DNA of 25,697 nucleotides. Source: Fidelibacterota bacterium UBA7301 (GTDB lineage Bacteria > Fidelibacterota > Marinisomatia > Marinisomatales > TCS55). The notes below the pieces were generated by a model. That model made no database searches, was not told the DNA's origin, and saw only the letters and a program-made list of their open reading frames with translations. The position numbers and the translations under genes are program-made. Numbering within the stretch: position 1 is the first letter of the stretch; each line of letters begins with the position of its first letter. Where the stretch lies: assembly GCA_002471845.1 (NCBI GenBank), contig DKQT01000005.1, positions 1 through 25,697 of the forward strand, written 5' to 3'. Shown piece after piece: positions 13,645 through 22,011 of this stretch.

Positions 13645-13691
13645 ATGGATTGACTTGTCAATCCAAGCATCAACTAGTTGATGCAATCCAT
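13645..13691. promoter_or_regulatory. Tandem perfect palindromes with an outer inverted repeat between aspS and ybaK
   Basis: Positions 13647-13664 read GGATTGACTTGTCAATCC, an 8-bp perfect inverted repeat with a 2-bp centre. Two bases later, 13667-13684 read GCATCAACTAGTTGATGC, a perfect 18-bp palindrome. In addition, ATGGATTG at 13645-13652 is the exact complement of CAATCCAT at 13684-13691, so two alternative foldings are possible. It lies 34 bp after the aspS stop and about 155 bp before the ybaK start. No T-run follows on either strand, so it is not a standard terminator. Operator pair, mobile-element footprint and RNA switch are all possible. Confidence 0.7.
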
Positions 13692-13724
13692 AGCTCCTAA
13701 TTATGGGATAGTATCAAGTAGACT

Positions 13725-15482
13725 TTATTCGCCTTTATCAACGATTCGAATATTCAATTCTGCCAATTGATCATCAGAAACTGAACTGGGTGCTTCATCC
13801 ATAAGAGATGCGGCGGAGGTTGTTTTCGGGAAGGCAATGACGTCACGGATATTGTTTGTCCCGGCTAACAGCATGACCAAACGGTCGAAGCCAAAAGCGA
13901 TGCCACCGTGGGGTGGTGTACCATATTTCAGTGCTTCAACCAAAAAGCCAAAGCGGGCCGTGGCTTCTTCTTCGTCCATGCCCAATAGTTCAAAGATCTT
14001 AGCCTGGAATTCCGGCTTATGATTCCGGATAGAACCTCCGGCAATTTCATAGCCATTCATGGTGAGGTCATAGCCGCGGGATTTCAGCGAACCGGGATCC
14101 GTTTCCAAATCTTTAATGTCAGAAGAAGAAGGTGCCGTGAATGGATGGTGCCGGGCCACATAACGATTTGCGTCCGCATCAAATTCAAACATGGGGAAAT
14201 CCGTCACCCAAACCGGTTTGAATTCACCCGTACCGGACAGACTCTCCACCCTGCCGATTTCAACTCGCAATGCACCAAGGGCATTGAGTACAATTTCTTT
14301 TTCACCACCAATCAAAAAAATGATGTCTCCATCATTCATAGAAGTTTCGGAGATCAATTCTTTTTCCAGTGCTTCTCCGAAGAACTTCGAAATGCCGCCT
14401 GTAAGTTGACCTTCCTCAGCCTTTATCCAGGCCAATCCTTTGGCTTTGTATTTTTTCACAAAGTCCGTGAATCCATTAATATTTTTTCGGGAATATTTGG
14501 CACCGCCGGGGACAACCAATCCTTTAACGATTTCTGCGGATTTGAATGCATTAAAGTCCGATTGATCCGTGAATGGTTTTAAATCTTGGAGGAATAATTC
14601 AAAACGGGTGTCGGGCTTATCAGAACCGTATGTTTCCATGGCTTCGTCCCATGTGAGTCTGGGGAATGCATCAGGGAGATCAACGCCAATCACTTCTTTG
14701 AATATATTTCGTGTGAGTCCCTCCATTTGGACGTAAATCACTTCTTCATCCACGAAGGACATTTCAATATCGATCTGGGTGAATTCCGGCTGGCGGTCCG
14801 CCCGAAGGTCTTCATCCCGAAAGCATTTCACGATCTGGAAATAACGGTCATAGCCGGAGATCATTAAAATCTGTTTATAGATCTGGGGGGATTGAGGTAA
14901 CGCATAAAACTGGCCATGGTGAATTCGGCTGGGTACGAGATAATCCCGCGCGCCCTCCGGTGTGGATTTCATAAGCACCGGTGTTTCCACTTCTATAAAA
15001 TCCTGGCCCGATAAATAATTCCGAACCGCTTGATAGGCCTTGTGGCGTATCTTCAGGTTATTTTGAAGTTCATCGGTCCGCAATTCAATATAGCGATATT
15101 TCAAGCGCAGGTCTTCTTCTGCACTGTTGCGGTCGCTGATAATAAAAGGTAATGGGGCCGCTTCGTTGAGCATTTCCATTTCGGAGATGATGACTTCGAT
15201 TTCACCTGTGGCCATATCAGGATTGACGGCACCTGCTTCACGGTTAAATACTTTACCGCTGACAGAAAGCACATCTTCCATGGAGAGTTTTTTCACCGCT
15301 TCAAAATCACCATCATAATCTTCTGAATTAAATACAATCTGGGTTTTGCCGTAGCGGTCCCGCAGATCCACAAAGACCACTTGGCCATGGAGGCGAACTG
15401 TATTGACCCAGCCGTTCAGACTAACGGAAGTACCAATATAATCTTTAGATAGTTCTCCGCAGGTATGGGTTCGTTTAAACAT
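13725..15482 (-). CDS. aspS: Aspartyl-tRNA synthetase, probably non-discriminating
   Basis: The 585-residue product is a full-length bacterial class IIb AspRS: an N-terminal OB-fold anticodon-binding domain (to about 110), catalytic motifs with EGARDYLVPSR and FYALPQSPQ, motif 2 IVKCFRDEDLRADRQPEFTQ (about 210-232), a GAD insertion domain (about 290-420), and motif 3 GFDRL at 531-535. Two anticodon-domain positions, His32 (RLHGQ) and Gly84 (REAGAVNPD), correspond to the His31/Gly82 pair of the Pseudomonas aeruginosa non-discriminating enzyme rather than the Leu/Lys pair of E. coli AspRS. It may therefore also charge tRNA-Asn with Asp for GatCAB. It lies 71 bp after the ATP synthase operon, past that operon's terminator. 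The start at 15482 fits the family N-terminus. Confidence 0.97.
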   Translation of the reverse strand: MFKRTHTCGELSKDYIGTSVSLNGWVNTVRLHGQVVFVDLRDRYGKTQIVFNSEDYDGDFEAVKKLSMEDVLSVSGKVFNREAGAVNPDMATGEIEVIISEMEMLNEAAPLPFIISDRNSAEEDLRLKYRYIELRTDELQNNLKIRHKAYQAVRNYLSGQDFIEVETPVLMKSTPEGARDYLVPSRIHHGQFYALPQSPQIYKQILMISGYDRYFQIVKCFRDEDLRADRQPEFTQIDIEMSFVDEEVIYVQMEGLTRNIFKEVIGVDLPDAFPRLTWDEAMETYGSDKPDTRFELFLQDLKPFTDQSDFNAFKSAEIVKGLVVPGGAKYSRKNINGFTDFVKKYKAKGLAWIKAEEGQLTGGISKFFGEALEKELISETSMNDGDIIFLIGGEKEIVLNALGALRVEIGRVESLSGTGEFKPVWVTDFPMFEFDADANRYVARHHPFTAPSSSDIKDLETDPGSLKSRGYDLTMNGYEIAGGSIRNHKPEFQAKIFELLGMDEEEATARFGFLVEALKYGTPPHGGIAFGFDRLVMLLAGTNNIRDVIAFPKTTSAASLMDEAPSSVSDDQLAELNIRIVDKGE

Positions 15483-15501
15483 ATCTCAATGATTTTTACT
15501 T

Positions 15502-15532
15502 AAAAAAAAGCCGCTCAAAGTTACGAGCGGCT
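15502..15532 (-). terminator. Strong rho-independent terminator of the atp operon
   Basis: On the minus strand, a perfect 8-bp stem AGCCGCTC/GAGCGGCT with loop GTAACTTT is followed by eight T residues (A-run 15502-15509 on the plus strand). It sits 21 bp after the atpC stop and 20 bp before the aspS start, so aspS needs its own promoter or relies on read-through. Confidence 0.92.
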
Positions 15533-15553
15533 GAATTATGATTGTATTGGAAA

Positions 15554-15955
15554 TTACCGTTTGGAAACTTTTAATCGATTCGCTGCTCGTAGTAAGGATG
15601 TATCATTACGTGTAACATCAACATCTTTAGCATCTTTAGCATCTTTCCGTTCTTGAGCACGTTTTAAGGCAACCTCTGCCCTGGCGGCATCGATCTCCCC
15701 TGCCTGTTCATAGGTTTCCAACAGCAATCCAACTCTCTCTTTGATAATTTCCGCAAATCCACCGCTGGTGGCCAGAAAATAATCCTTACCATTTTGGGTT
15801 ACTTTGATTTCACCTACACCCAAGCCAATAATAGCTTCCCGGTGATTGGCCATTACGCCAAAGTACCCATCCAACCCTGGGCAGCGAATGTGTTCCACCT
15901 GACCTTCATCCTGAATCTTGGTAGGTGTCACAATTTCCAGTTTAAAAGAATTCAT
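15554..15955 (-). CDS. atpC: ATP synthase F1 subunit epsilon
   Basis: The 133-residue product has the N-terminal beta-sandwich of subunit epsilon (FKLEIVTPTKIQDEGQVEHIRCPGLDGYFGVMANHREA), followed by a C-terminal helical part (EQAGEIDAARAEVALKRAQERK). Epsilon belongs to the central rotor stalk and can inhibit ATP hydrolysis through its C-terminal helices. Near the C-terminus a short tandem repeat in the DNA (period 9, 15622-15646) produces KDAKDAKDVDV, which may lengthen the second helix or the linker. The start overlaps the atpD stop by one base (TAATG). It is the last gene of the atp block and is followed by a strong terminator. Confidence 0.95.
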   Translation of the reverse strand: MNSFKLEIVTPTKIQDEGQVEHIRCPGLDGYFGVMANHREAIIGLGVGEIKVTQNGKDYFLATSGGFAEIIKERVGLLLETYEQAGEIDAARAEVALKRAQERKDAKDAKDVDVTRNDTSLLRAANRLKVSKR

Positions 15956-17352
15956 TAAGCGGCAGCCTTCTTGGCATTATCAAATGCTTCATCAATAGTA
16001 CCGACATAGGAAAACATATTTTCATGGAGTTCATCGGCCTCACCGTTCAGGATGGCTTCAAATCCATTCACTGTATCTTCCAAACTCACATAACGGCCTT
16101 CTTTCCCGGTGAACTGTTCAGCCACAAAAAACGGCTGGCTCATGAATTTCTGCATCTTTCTTGCCCGTGAAACGGTGAGTTTATCATCATCAGAAAGTTC
16201 GTCCATACCCAGAATTGCAATAATGTCCTGGAGATCTTTATACTTCTGCAATACAGATTGAACACTGCGGGCCACATTATAATGGCGATCGCCGATGACA
16301 CGGGGGTCAAGAATTCGTGATGTAGAGGCCAGGGGGTCAACAGCAGGGTAAATACCCAACTCGGCGATTTTACGCTCCAGCACAGAAGTGGCATCCAAGT
16401 GGGCAAATGCCGTAGCCGGGGCCGGGTCGGTCAGGTCATCAGCCGGTACATAAACGGCCTGTACGGATGTGATTGAACCTTTCTTGGTTGATGTAATCCT
16501 TTCCTGGAGGTCACCCATCTCCGTAGAAAGTGTCGGCTGGTAACCCACGGCAGAAGGCATACGCCCCAACAGGGCAGACACTTCCGAACCAGCTTGGGTA
16601 AAACGGAAAATATTGTCAATAAAGAGCAAAACATCTTTGCCTTCATCATCGCGAAAATATTCCGCCATGGCCAAGCCGCTTAAACCCACACGCAAGCGGG
16701 CTCCCGGTGGTTCATTCATCTGGCCGAAAACCATGGTGGTTTTATCGATCACTCCTGATTCGCTCATTTCCAGGTAGAGATCATTGCCTTCGCGGGTTCT
16801 TTCACCCACCCCTGCAAAGACTGAATATCCGCCGTGTTCGGTGGCAATATTGCGGATCAATTCCTGAATCAAAACGGTTTTACCTACACCGGCGCCGCCG
16901 AACAATCCTGTTTTTCCACCCTTGGTGTAAGGCTCCATCAGGTCAACCACCTTGATGCCTGTCACCAGTATTTCCGTGGAAGTTGTTAAATCTTCATGCC
17001 TGGGTGCCGGACGATGAATGGGATTTCGTTTGGCAGTTTTGACTTCGCCCTTACCATCAATGGTATTGCCAATTACATCGAATAAACGGCCCAGTGTTTC
17101 GGGCCCTACGGGCATGGAAATAGGTTCTCCCTGATCCACAACCTTGTGTCCGCGAACAAGACCATCAGTCGAATCCATAGCTACAGTGCGGACGGCACTG
17201 TCTCCCAAATGCTGGGCTGTTTCCAATACCAATGTTCCATCTTCGCCGCGGTCAATTTCAAGGGCATTCATTATTTCGGGCAATTGGCCGTCTTCAAATA
17301 CGACGTCAACTACAGCGCCCATAATTTGTGATACTTTTCCAACAATAGGCAT
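15955..17352 (-). CDS. atpD: ATP synthase F1 subunit beta
   Basis: The product is 465 residues from the ATG at 17352, chosen because AGAGGAA lies about 6 bp upstream and the protein then begins MPIVGKVSQIMGAVVDVVF as in the family; the frame stays open for 15 more codons into atpG without a good start. It has the catalytic P-loop GGAGVGKT at 152-159, the GERTREG segment with the catalytic glutamate, the DNIFRFTQAGSEVSALLGRMPSA stretch, and MDELSDDDKL, a variant of the DELSEED lever. Beta carries the three catalytic sites of F1. It lies 10 bp after atpG and overlaps atpC by one base. Confidence 0.98.
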   Translation of the reverse strand: MPIVGKVSQIMGAVVDVVFEDGQLPEIMNALEIDRGEDGTLVLETAQHLGDSAVRTVAMDSTDGLVRGHKVVDQGEPISMPVGPETLGRLFDVIGNTIDGKGEVKTAKRNPIHRPAPRHEDLTTSTEILVTGIKVVDLMEPYTKGGKTGLFGGAGVGKTVLIQELIRNIATEHGGYSVFAGVGERTREGNDLYLEMSESGVIDKTTMVFGQMNEPPGARLRVGLSGLAMAEYFRDDEGKDVLLFIDNIFRFTQAGSEVSALLGRMPSAVGYQPTLSTEMGDLQERITSTKKGSITSVQAVYVPADDLTDPAPATAFAHLDATSVLERKIAELGIYPAVDPLASTSRILDPRVIGDRHYNVARSVQSVLQKYKDLQDIIAILGMDELSDDDKLTVSRARKMQKFMSQPFFVAEQFTGKEGRYVSLEDTVNGFEAILNGEADELHENMFSYVGTIDEAFDNAKKAAA

Positions 17353-17362
17353 ACTAATTCCT

Positions 17363-18220
17363 CTATTCGCTTTGTAAGGCTTCGGCGCCGCTGACAATTT
17401 CCAGCATTTCTGTTGTAATGGCAGCCTGGCGGGCCTTGTTGAATTCCAATGTTAAATCTTTTATCATTTCCTGGGCATTTTCTGTGGCGTTTTCCATGGC
17501 TAACATGCGGGCAGCCTGTTCGCTGGCATAGGATTCCAGCAGGTATTTCCACATCTGCACATTCAAATGACGGGGTATAAGGCTTTTGATGATATCATCC
17601 TTATTCGGCTCATATAATTTTCCAACAACCCGTTTTTCGGCATCCTCAAACACCAGGGGCAGAAGAACTTCCGATTCCACATATTGCATAGCCACATTCA
17701 CAAACTCATTATAGACCACATGAATTTCATCCACATGATGATTGGTAAAATGGCTGATGACGCCGGCACCGATTTGTATGGCATCATCGTAGTTTAAATC
17801 GTTCCAAAAATCCAAATGGTTTTCGATAATGTTGTAATCGCGGCGTTTAAAATGATCACGTGCCTTTTTACCGATACAGAACACATCCACTTTTTCTTTC
17901 CCAATGGCATCAATTTCATTTTGGGCGACTTTTAACACATTAGTATTAAATGAGCCCGCCATGCCCCGGTCTGATGTAACCACAACATAACCAACTCGGT
18001 TTATTTCACGGACATCCAACAAATCCAGGAGGTCCCGATCCACGTCCGGCAGCAAGTTATTGATTAAGTCTGTGAGACGTTTTTCGTACGGCCGTGCTTC
18101 TTCCATCCGTTCCTGGGCCCGGCGCATTTTGGCTGCCGCAACCATCTTCATGGCTTTGGTCACCTTCTGAATGCTCTTGACGGATTTGATCCGGTTGCGA
18201 ATGTCCTTCAGGTTAGCCAC
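17363..18220 (-). CDS. atpG: ATP synthase F1 subunit gamma
   Basis: The 285-residue product has the conserved N-terminal helix (LKDIRNRIKSVKSIQKVTKAMKMVAAAKMRRAQ) and C-terminal helix (ASEQAARMLAMENATENAQEMI, then LTLEFNKARQAAITTEMLEIV) that form the rotating coiled coil inside the alpha/beta hexamer. It also shows the typical VVTSDRGMAGSFNTNV segment near 79-94. The start is GTG at 18220, which gives MANLKDIRNRI; a GGAGG inside the atpA end lies about 15 bp upstream. Spacing to atpA is 2 bp and to atpD 10 bp, so the three are clearly cotranscribed. The length is ordinary for the family. Confidence 0.97.
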   Translation of the reverse strand: MANLKDIRNRIKSVKSIQKVTKAMKMVAAAKMRRAQERMEEARPYEKRLTDLINNLLPDVDRDLLDLLDVREINRVGYVVVTSDRGMAGSFNTNVLKVAQNEIDAIGKEKVDVFCIGKKARDHFKRRDYNIIENHLDFWNDLNYDDAIQIGAGVISHFTNHHVDEIHVVYNEFVNVAMQYVESEVLLPLVFEDAEKRVVGKLYEPNKDDIIKSLIPRHLNVQMWKYLLESYASEQAARMLAMENATENAQEMIKDLTLEFNKARQAAITTEMLEIVSGAEALQSE

Positions 18221-18222
18221 GG

Positions 18223-19746
18223 TCAGGCAGTGAAGCCTCCTTTATAAGCAGTGACTGCTTCCTCCAGTTTTGTGCCTACATCCTCGCTGATCTTGCCTTC
18301 ATTCCGAATGGCTTGCAGTTCAGCAGCATTGTTAGCTTCCAGGTAATCAAACAGGCCCTTTTCAAAATCAGCCACTTTATCGGCTGCAATCTCATCCAAG
18401 TAGCCTTTGGTACCGGCAAAAATGATAGCAATTTGTTTTTCAACATCCATGGGAACGTATTGGTTTTGTTTCAGGATCTCAACCATCCGTTCTCCGCGGG
18501 TTAACTGGTCTTGGGTTGCTTTATCCAGATCAGATCCAAACTTGGCAAACGCTTCCAGTTCACGATATTGAGCCAGGTCCAGACGCAGGGTACCGGCTAC
18601 ACTTTTCATAGCTTTGATCTGGGCATTACCCCCCACACGGGATACGGATAGACCCACATCAATCGCGGGACGGACACCAGAGTTAAATAAATTGGTTTCC
18701 AGGTAAATCTGGCCGTCCGTAATGGAAATCACGTTGGTGGGGATATAAGCAGCCACATCACCTTCCTGTGTTTCAATGATCGGCAGGGCCGTTAAGGAAC
18801 CGCCGCCAAGATCATCCGCAAGTTTGGATGCCCGTTCCAGCAAACGGCTGTGGAGGTAAAACACGTCACCGGGGAATGCTTCACGTCCGGGAGGACGGCG
18901 AAGTACCAATGACATCTGGCGGTACGAAACAGCCTGTTTGGACAAATCATCATAAATGATCAGGGCGTGCTTACCGTTATCGCGGAAATGTTCACCCATG
19001 GCACAACCGGAATAAGGCGCAATGTACTGCATGGGCGCCGGGTCAGAAGCGTTGGCGGCTACAACAGTGGTATATTCCATGGCGTCGTTGGCTTCCAATT
19101 CCGCTGTAATCGCTGCCACTGTAGATGCTTTTTGTCCGATGGCAACATAAATGCAATACACCGGCTCATCGGTATCATGGGTATACTTCTGATTGATGAT
19201 GGTATCAACAGCAATGGCAGTTTTACCGGTTTGACGGTCGCCAATAATCAACTCCCGCTGGCCGCGGCCGATGGGAATCATAGAGTCTATCGCCTTGATA
19301 CCTGTCTGCAAAGGCTGTTTCACCGGCTGGCGCTGCATCACACCCAATGCTTTTCGTTCAATCGGTAAGAAATCTTTGGCATCAATGGGGCCTTTGCCAT
19401 CCATGGGCTGGCCCAAAGGGTTCACCACCCTGCCCAACATGGGTTCACCCACAGGTACTTCCACCACCCGTTCAGTACGCTTGGCTAAATCGCCTTCCTT
19501 CACTTTACGACTCTCCCCAAATAGCACCAAGCCGACGTTGTCATCTTCCAGATTGAGTGCCATACCGAATACACCGTTGGGCAATTCAACCAATTCAGAA
19601 CTCATGACATTTTCCAGTCCGCTTACGCGAGCGACACCGTCACCGATTTCGATCACTTCTCCAACTTCGGACACATCAATGGATGTGTCAAAGCCTTCAA
19701 TCTGCTGTTTCAATAATTCAGTTATACTATCTGTTTTAATTTCCAT
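18223..19746 (-). CDS. atpA: ATP synthase F1 subunit alpha
   Basis: The 507-residue product has the alpha-subunit N-terminus (ITELLKQQIEGFDTSIDVSEVGEV), the non-catalytic nucleotide-binding P-loop GDRQTGKT at 169-176, the PGREAFPGDVFYLHSRLLERASK segment near 290-312 and the SVSRVGGNAQIKAMKSVAG region with the arginine finger that completes the catalytic site on beta. It lies 15 bp after atpH with an AAGGAAA ribosome-binding site, and 2 bp before atpG. The sequence is standard for bacterial alpha subunits; nothing odd was seen. Confidence 0.98.
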   Translation of the reverse strand: MEIKTDSITELLKQQIEGFDTSIDVSEVGEVIEIGDGVARVSGLENVMSSELVELPNGVFGMALNLEDDNVGLVLFGESRKVKEGDLAKRTERVVEVPVGEPMLGRVVNPLGQPMDGKGPIDAKDFLPIERKALGVMQRQPVKQPLQTGIKAIDSMIPIGRGQRELIIGDRQTGKTAIAVDTIINQKYTHDTDEPVYCIYVAIGQKASTVAAITAELEANDAMEYTTVVAANASDPAPMQYIAPYSGCAMGEHFRDNGKHALIIYDDLSKQAVSYRQMSLVLRRPPGREAFPGDVFYLHSRLLERASKLADDLGGGSLTALPIIETQEGDVAAYIPTNVISITDGQIYLETNLFNSGVRPAIDVGLSVSRVGGNAQIKAMKSVAGTLRLDLAQYRELEAFAKFGSDLDKATQDQLTRGERMVEILKQNQYVPMDVEKQIAIIFAGTKGYLDEIAADKVADFEKGLFDYLEANNAAELQAIRNEGKISEDVGTKLEEAVTAYKGGFTA

Positions 19747-19761
19747 TTTGTTTCCTTGGTT

Positions 19762-20295
19762 CTAGGATTGCAATAATTCTCCCTGTAGTCGGTTCAATTT
19801 CCGCTGCAGTGATGCATCCAGGAACGTGTTTTCAATTCTCAACTTGATTCCACCCAGGAGCTTTTCATCCACTTCTATTTTTAATTCTGGTTTTTTGTTC
19901 AAGGCCTGTTGCAAATTCTGACGTAAAGCATCTTTATCGGCAGCTTCCATGGCCTGGGCCACATGAGCCTGCACGGACACAATGCCAGCTTGTTCTTTAT
20001 ACAAATCGTCATAAGCTTCAATAACCTGACGAATAACCTGCACAGATTTTTCTGCAGTCATTAATCCGAAAAACTCAATAGCGATGGTATGGCATGAATC
20101 CGCCAGTACTTCCCGCAGGATATCCGTTTTTTGTTCCTGGGTAACGCGTTTGGATAGCAGCAACGACCTGAAGCGCGCGTCTTTCCTGATTAGCTGGTCC
20201 ACCAGCTGCAATGATGCCTGGACAGCGCCGGCATTTTCACCGGATAACTCTAACAGGATGGCAGCAAGTTTTTTTGTGCGCTGGTTAAGCTTCAT
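19762..20295 (-). CDS. atpH: ATP synthase F1 subunit delta
   Basis: The 177-residue product matches subunit delta (OSCP). It has an N-terminal helical domain (KLAAILLELSGENAGAVQASLQLVDQLIRKD) and the conserved C-terminal IEVDEKLLGGIKLRIENTFLDASLQRKL, where LLGGI and the D-x-S motif are family hallmarks. Delta joins the peripheral stalk (b subunits) to the top of the alpha/beta hexamer. Its start overlaps the atpF 3' end by 11 bp. Position between b and alpha is the usual one. Confidence 0.95.
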   Translation of the reverse strand: MKLNQRTKKLAAILLELSGENAGAVQASLQLVDQLIRKDARFRSLLLSKRVTQEQKTDILREVLADSCHTIAIEFFGLMTAEKSVQVIRQVIEAYDDLYKEQAGIVSVQAHVAQAMEAADKDALRQNLQQALNKKPELKIEVDEKLLGGIKLRIENTFLDASLQRKLNRLQGELLQS

Positions 20296-20788
20296 ATTCC
20301 TTTACGTGTGATAGTGATTCATCAATTAGAGCTTTATTATCTGCCGCACTCAAATTTTTCTTGATGAGTTTTTCTGCCACAGAAAGTGATAAGTTAACCA
20401 CTTCACCTTTGATCTCCGCAATCGCTTTTTCTTTCTCTACCTGGATCTGTTTTTCAGCATCTTCGGCAATAGCTTTGGCTTTTTCTTTGGCGTCATTAAG
20501 GGTTTCATCCTTTATTTTTGCTGCAGATGTTTTGCTTTGCGTAAGAATCTCCTGTGCTTCCGCACGGGCTTTATTAATGATCTTTTCTCCTTCTGCATTC
20601 AGCTTTGCCAATTCTGTCTGGGCCTTTTCTGCATCTTCTAAAGATGAGCGGATAAGCTCTTCTCTATCTTTAAGCATTTTTAACAGCGGCTGCCAAGCAA
20701 ATTTTGCCAACACCGCCAGCAGCAGCAGAAAAGTCAGAATGGTCCAGATGAATAGTCCGGGGTCAAGCTGGACTAAAGGGTTATTCAT
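20285..20788 (-). CDS. atpF: ATP synthase Fo subunit b
   Basis: The 167-residue product has one N-terminal transmembrane helix (DPGLFIWTILTFLLLLAVLAKFAW, residues about 9-32) and a long charged coiled coil (about 36-150, rich in Ala, Glu and Lys) that forms the peripheral stalk. The P-G-L-x-x-W-T-x-x-T-F-L-L-L-L pattern is typical of FCB-group b subunits. Only one b-type gene is present, so the stalk is likely a homodimer. AGGAC precedes the start. It is 18 bp from atpE and overlaps atpH by 11 bp. Confidence 0.96.
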   Translation of the reverse strand: MNNPLVQLDPGLFIWTILTFLLLLAVLAKFAWQPLLKMLKDREELIRSSLEDAEKAQTELAKLNAEGEKIINKARAEAQEILTQSKTSAAKIKDETLNDAKEKAKAIAEDAEKQIQVEKEKAIAEIKGEVVNLSLSVAEKLIKKNLSAADNKALIDESLSHVKEYEA

Positions 20789-20806
20789 GATTTGTCCTAA
20801 AGGTTA

Positions 20807-21031
20807 TTATTTCATCAAGACTATTAACAGGGCAAACACTTCACCTAAAATTGCTACCCCTTCGAGTAGGAATAAAGGAAGGTTGACTGCTCCTGTGATT
20901 TTATCGGATGCTTCCGGCTGCCGGGCGATGCCCTCAGCAGCAGCTGCTGCTAATCGGCCAATACCCAGACCTGCACCGATCACAATCGCTCCTAATCCTA
21001 GAGCTGCTCCAAAATAATGTAGATTTTCCAT
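20807..21031 (-). CDS. atpE: ATP synthase Fo subunit c, with an extra glutamate in helix 2
   Basis: The 74-residue product is a two-helix proteolipid. Helix 1 contains the glycine motif GAGLGIG (19-25), the loop is ARQPE (36-40), and helix 2 contains LLEGVAILGE. Aligning on ARQPE puts the ion-binding carboxylate at Glu57. The Na+-type ligands are absent (Ile24 where a Gln would be, Gly58 where Ser/Thr would be), so protons are the likely coupling ion. Unusually Glu64, exactly two helical turns after Glu57, occupies a position normally Val or Leu, and the C-terminus ends early at LLIVLMK. A strong AAGGAGAAA precedes the ATG. Gene order B-E-F-H-A-G-D-C is intact. Confidence 0.96.
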   Translation of the reverse strand: MENLHYFGAALGLGAIVIGAGLGIGRLAAAAAEGIARQPEASDKITGAVNLPLFLLEGVAILGEVFALLIVLMK

Positions 21032-21055
21032 TGTTCGTTTCTCCTTACTGTTTGT

Positions 21056-21985
21056 TTAATGGTGAACATTAATTGCCATACCAATAAATACGGCTGACAA
21101 TAACGTAAATACATATGCTTGTACCAATATTACTATTATTTCCAGCCCATTTATGGCTACAGCCATAGGCACTGAAATAATTGCCATTCCCAAACCGGCT
21201 AAGACACTATGAAACAAGTCTGCGAAAATTGCCATAAAAGACAGAATCGCTAAGATGGCAATATGACCACCGGTCATGTTAGCAGCCAAACGCATGGTTA
21301 ATGCAAAAGGCTTGACAAACATTCCTATAATCTCTATTGGGATCAGGATGATATATACGGGCCAAGCCAGTCCGTGTGGTGCTAAATTTTTCCAGTGTCC
21401 GATAAAACCATGAGCTATTGTACCAGCTATTATAATTGCAAAAAATGTGATCACCGCCAGTCCTGCAGTGACGTTGAAATTCCCTGTGGCCGTCACCCCG
21501 CCGTGGAGCAGGGCATTAATAAAATTGTGGTCATCACTTGCGGGAACTTGAAATACAAACCGATTCAAAACACCCAGTAGATCGAAGACGGGGATTAACC
21601 CAATGCCGTTGGCAAATAGGATAAAAAAGAAAAAAGTAAGAATCATGGGAGCCCACGTTTCGGTATACTTGGAACCCACATTGGGCTGAACAATTGAATC
21701 GCGGATAAACTTCACCACCGATTCCAGAGCATTCATCCAGCCGCTGGGCACGGGATTCTCTTTCCGCACGTACTTTCTGACCGGAATTATGACGGCACAG
21801 GAAACCAGGACAGCAACGATCCACAACATAAGCACATGCTTGGTGACAGATAAATCAATGCCGAAAATGTGGGGAAAATGGATTAAAGGATGGTCTAATG
21901 AACTATTGGAAACGTGGTGGATTATGTTATCGCCCACCTGGTCCAATACGCCGGAACCGTGAGCTTGTTCACCGTTTGTTATCAT
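21056..21985 (-). CDS. atpB: ATP synthase Fo subunit a
   Basis: The 309-residue product is a polytopic membrane protein with the essential arginine at Arg232 in FVKPFALTMRLAANMTGGH, which faces the c-ring carboxylate, and a C-terminal LEIIVILVQAYVFTLLSAVFIG helix with the conserved Gln. It is longer than E. coli subunit a because of a 45-residue histidine-rich N-terminal extension and an insertion before the central helices (FVFQVPASDDHNFINALLHGG, about 143-163), both seen in FCB-group homologues. AtpB and the c ring form the ion channel. Spacing to atpI is 26 bp and to atpE 24 bp. Only a weak purine-rich stretch precedes the ATG. Confidence 0.96.
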   Translation of the reverse strand: MITNGEQAHGSGVLDQVGDNIIHHVSNSSLDHPLIHFPHIFGIDLSVTKHVLMLWIVAVLVSCAVIIPVRKYVRKENPVPSGWMNALESVVKFIRDSIVQPNVGSKYTETWAPMILTFFFFILFANGIGLIPVFDLLGVLNRFVFQVPASDDHNFINALLHGGVTATGNFNVTAGLAVITFFAIIIAGTIAHGFIGHWKNLAPHGLAWPVYIILIPIEIIGMFVKPFALTMRLAANMTGGHIAILAILSFMAIFADLFHSVLAGLGMAIISVPMAVAINGLEIIVILVQAYVFTLLSAVFIGMAINVHH

Positions 21986-22011
21986 CTTTTGGGTTTTAAA
22001 ATTATTTACGA

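Noticed and set aside
17353..17397. Fifteen-codon N-terminal extension of atpD
   Set aside because: It lies within the end of atpG and starts at a non-ATG codon; the ATG at 17352 has a ribosome-binding site and the normal beta-subunit start.
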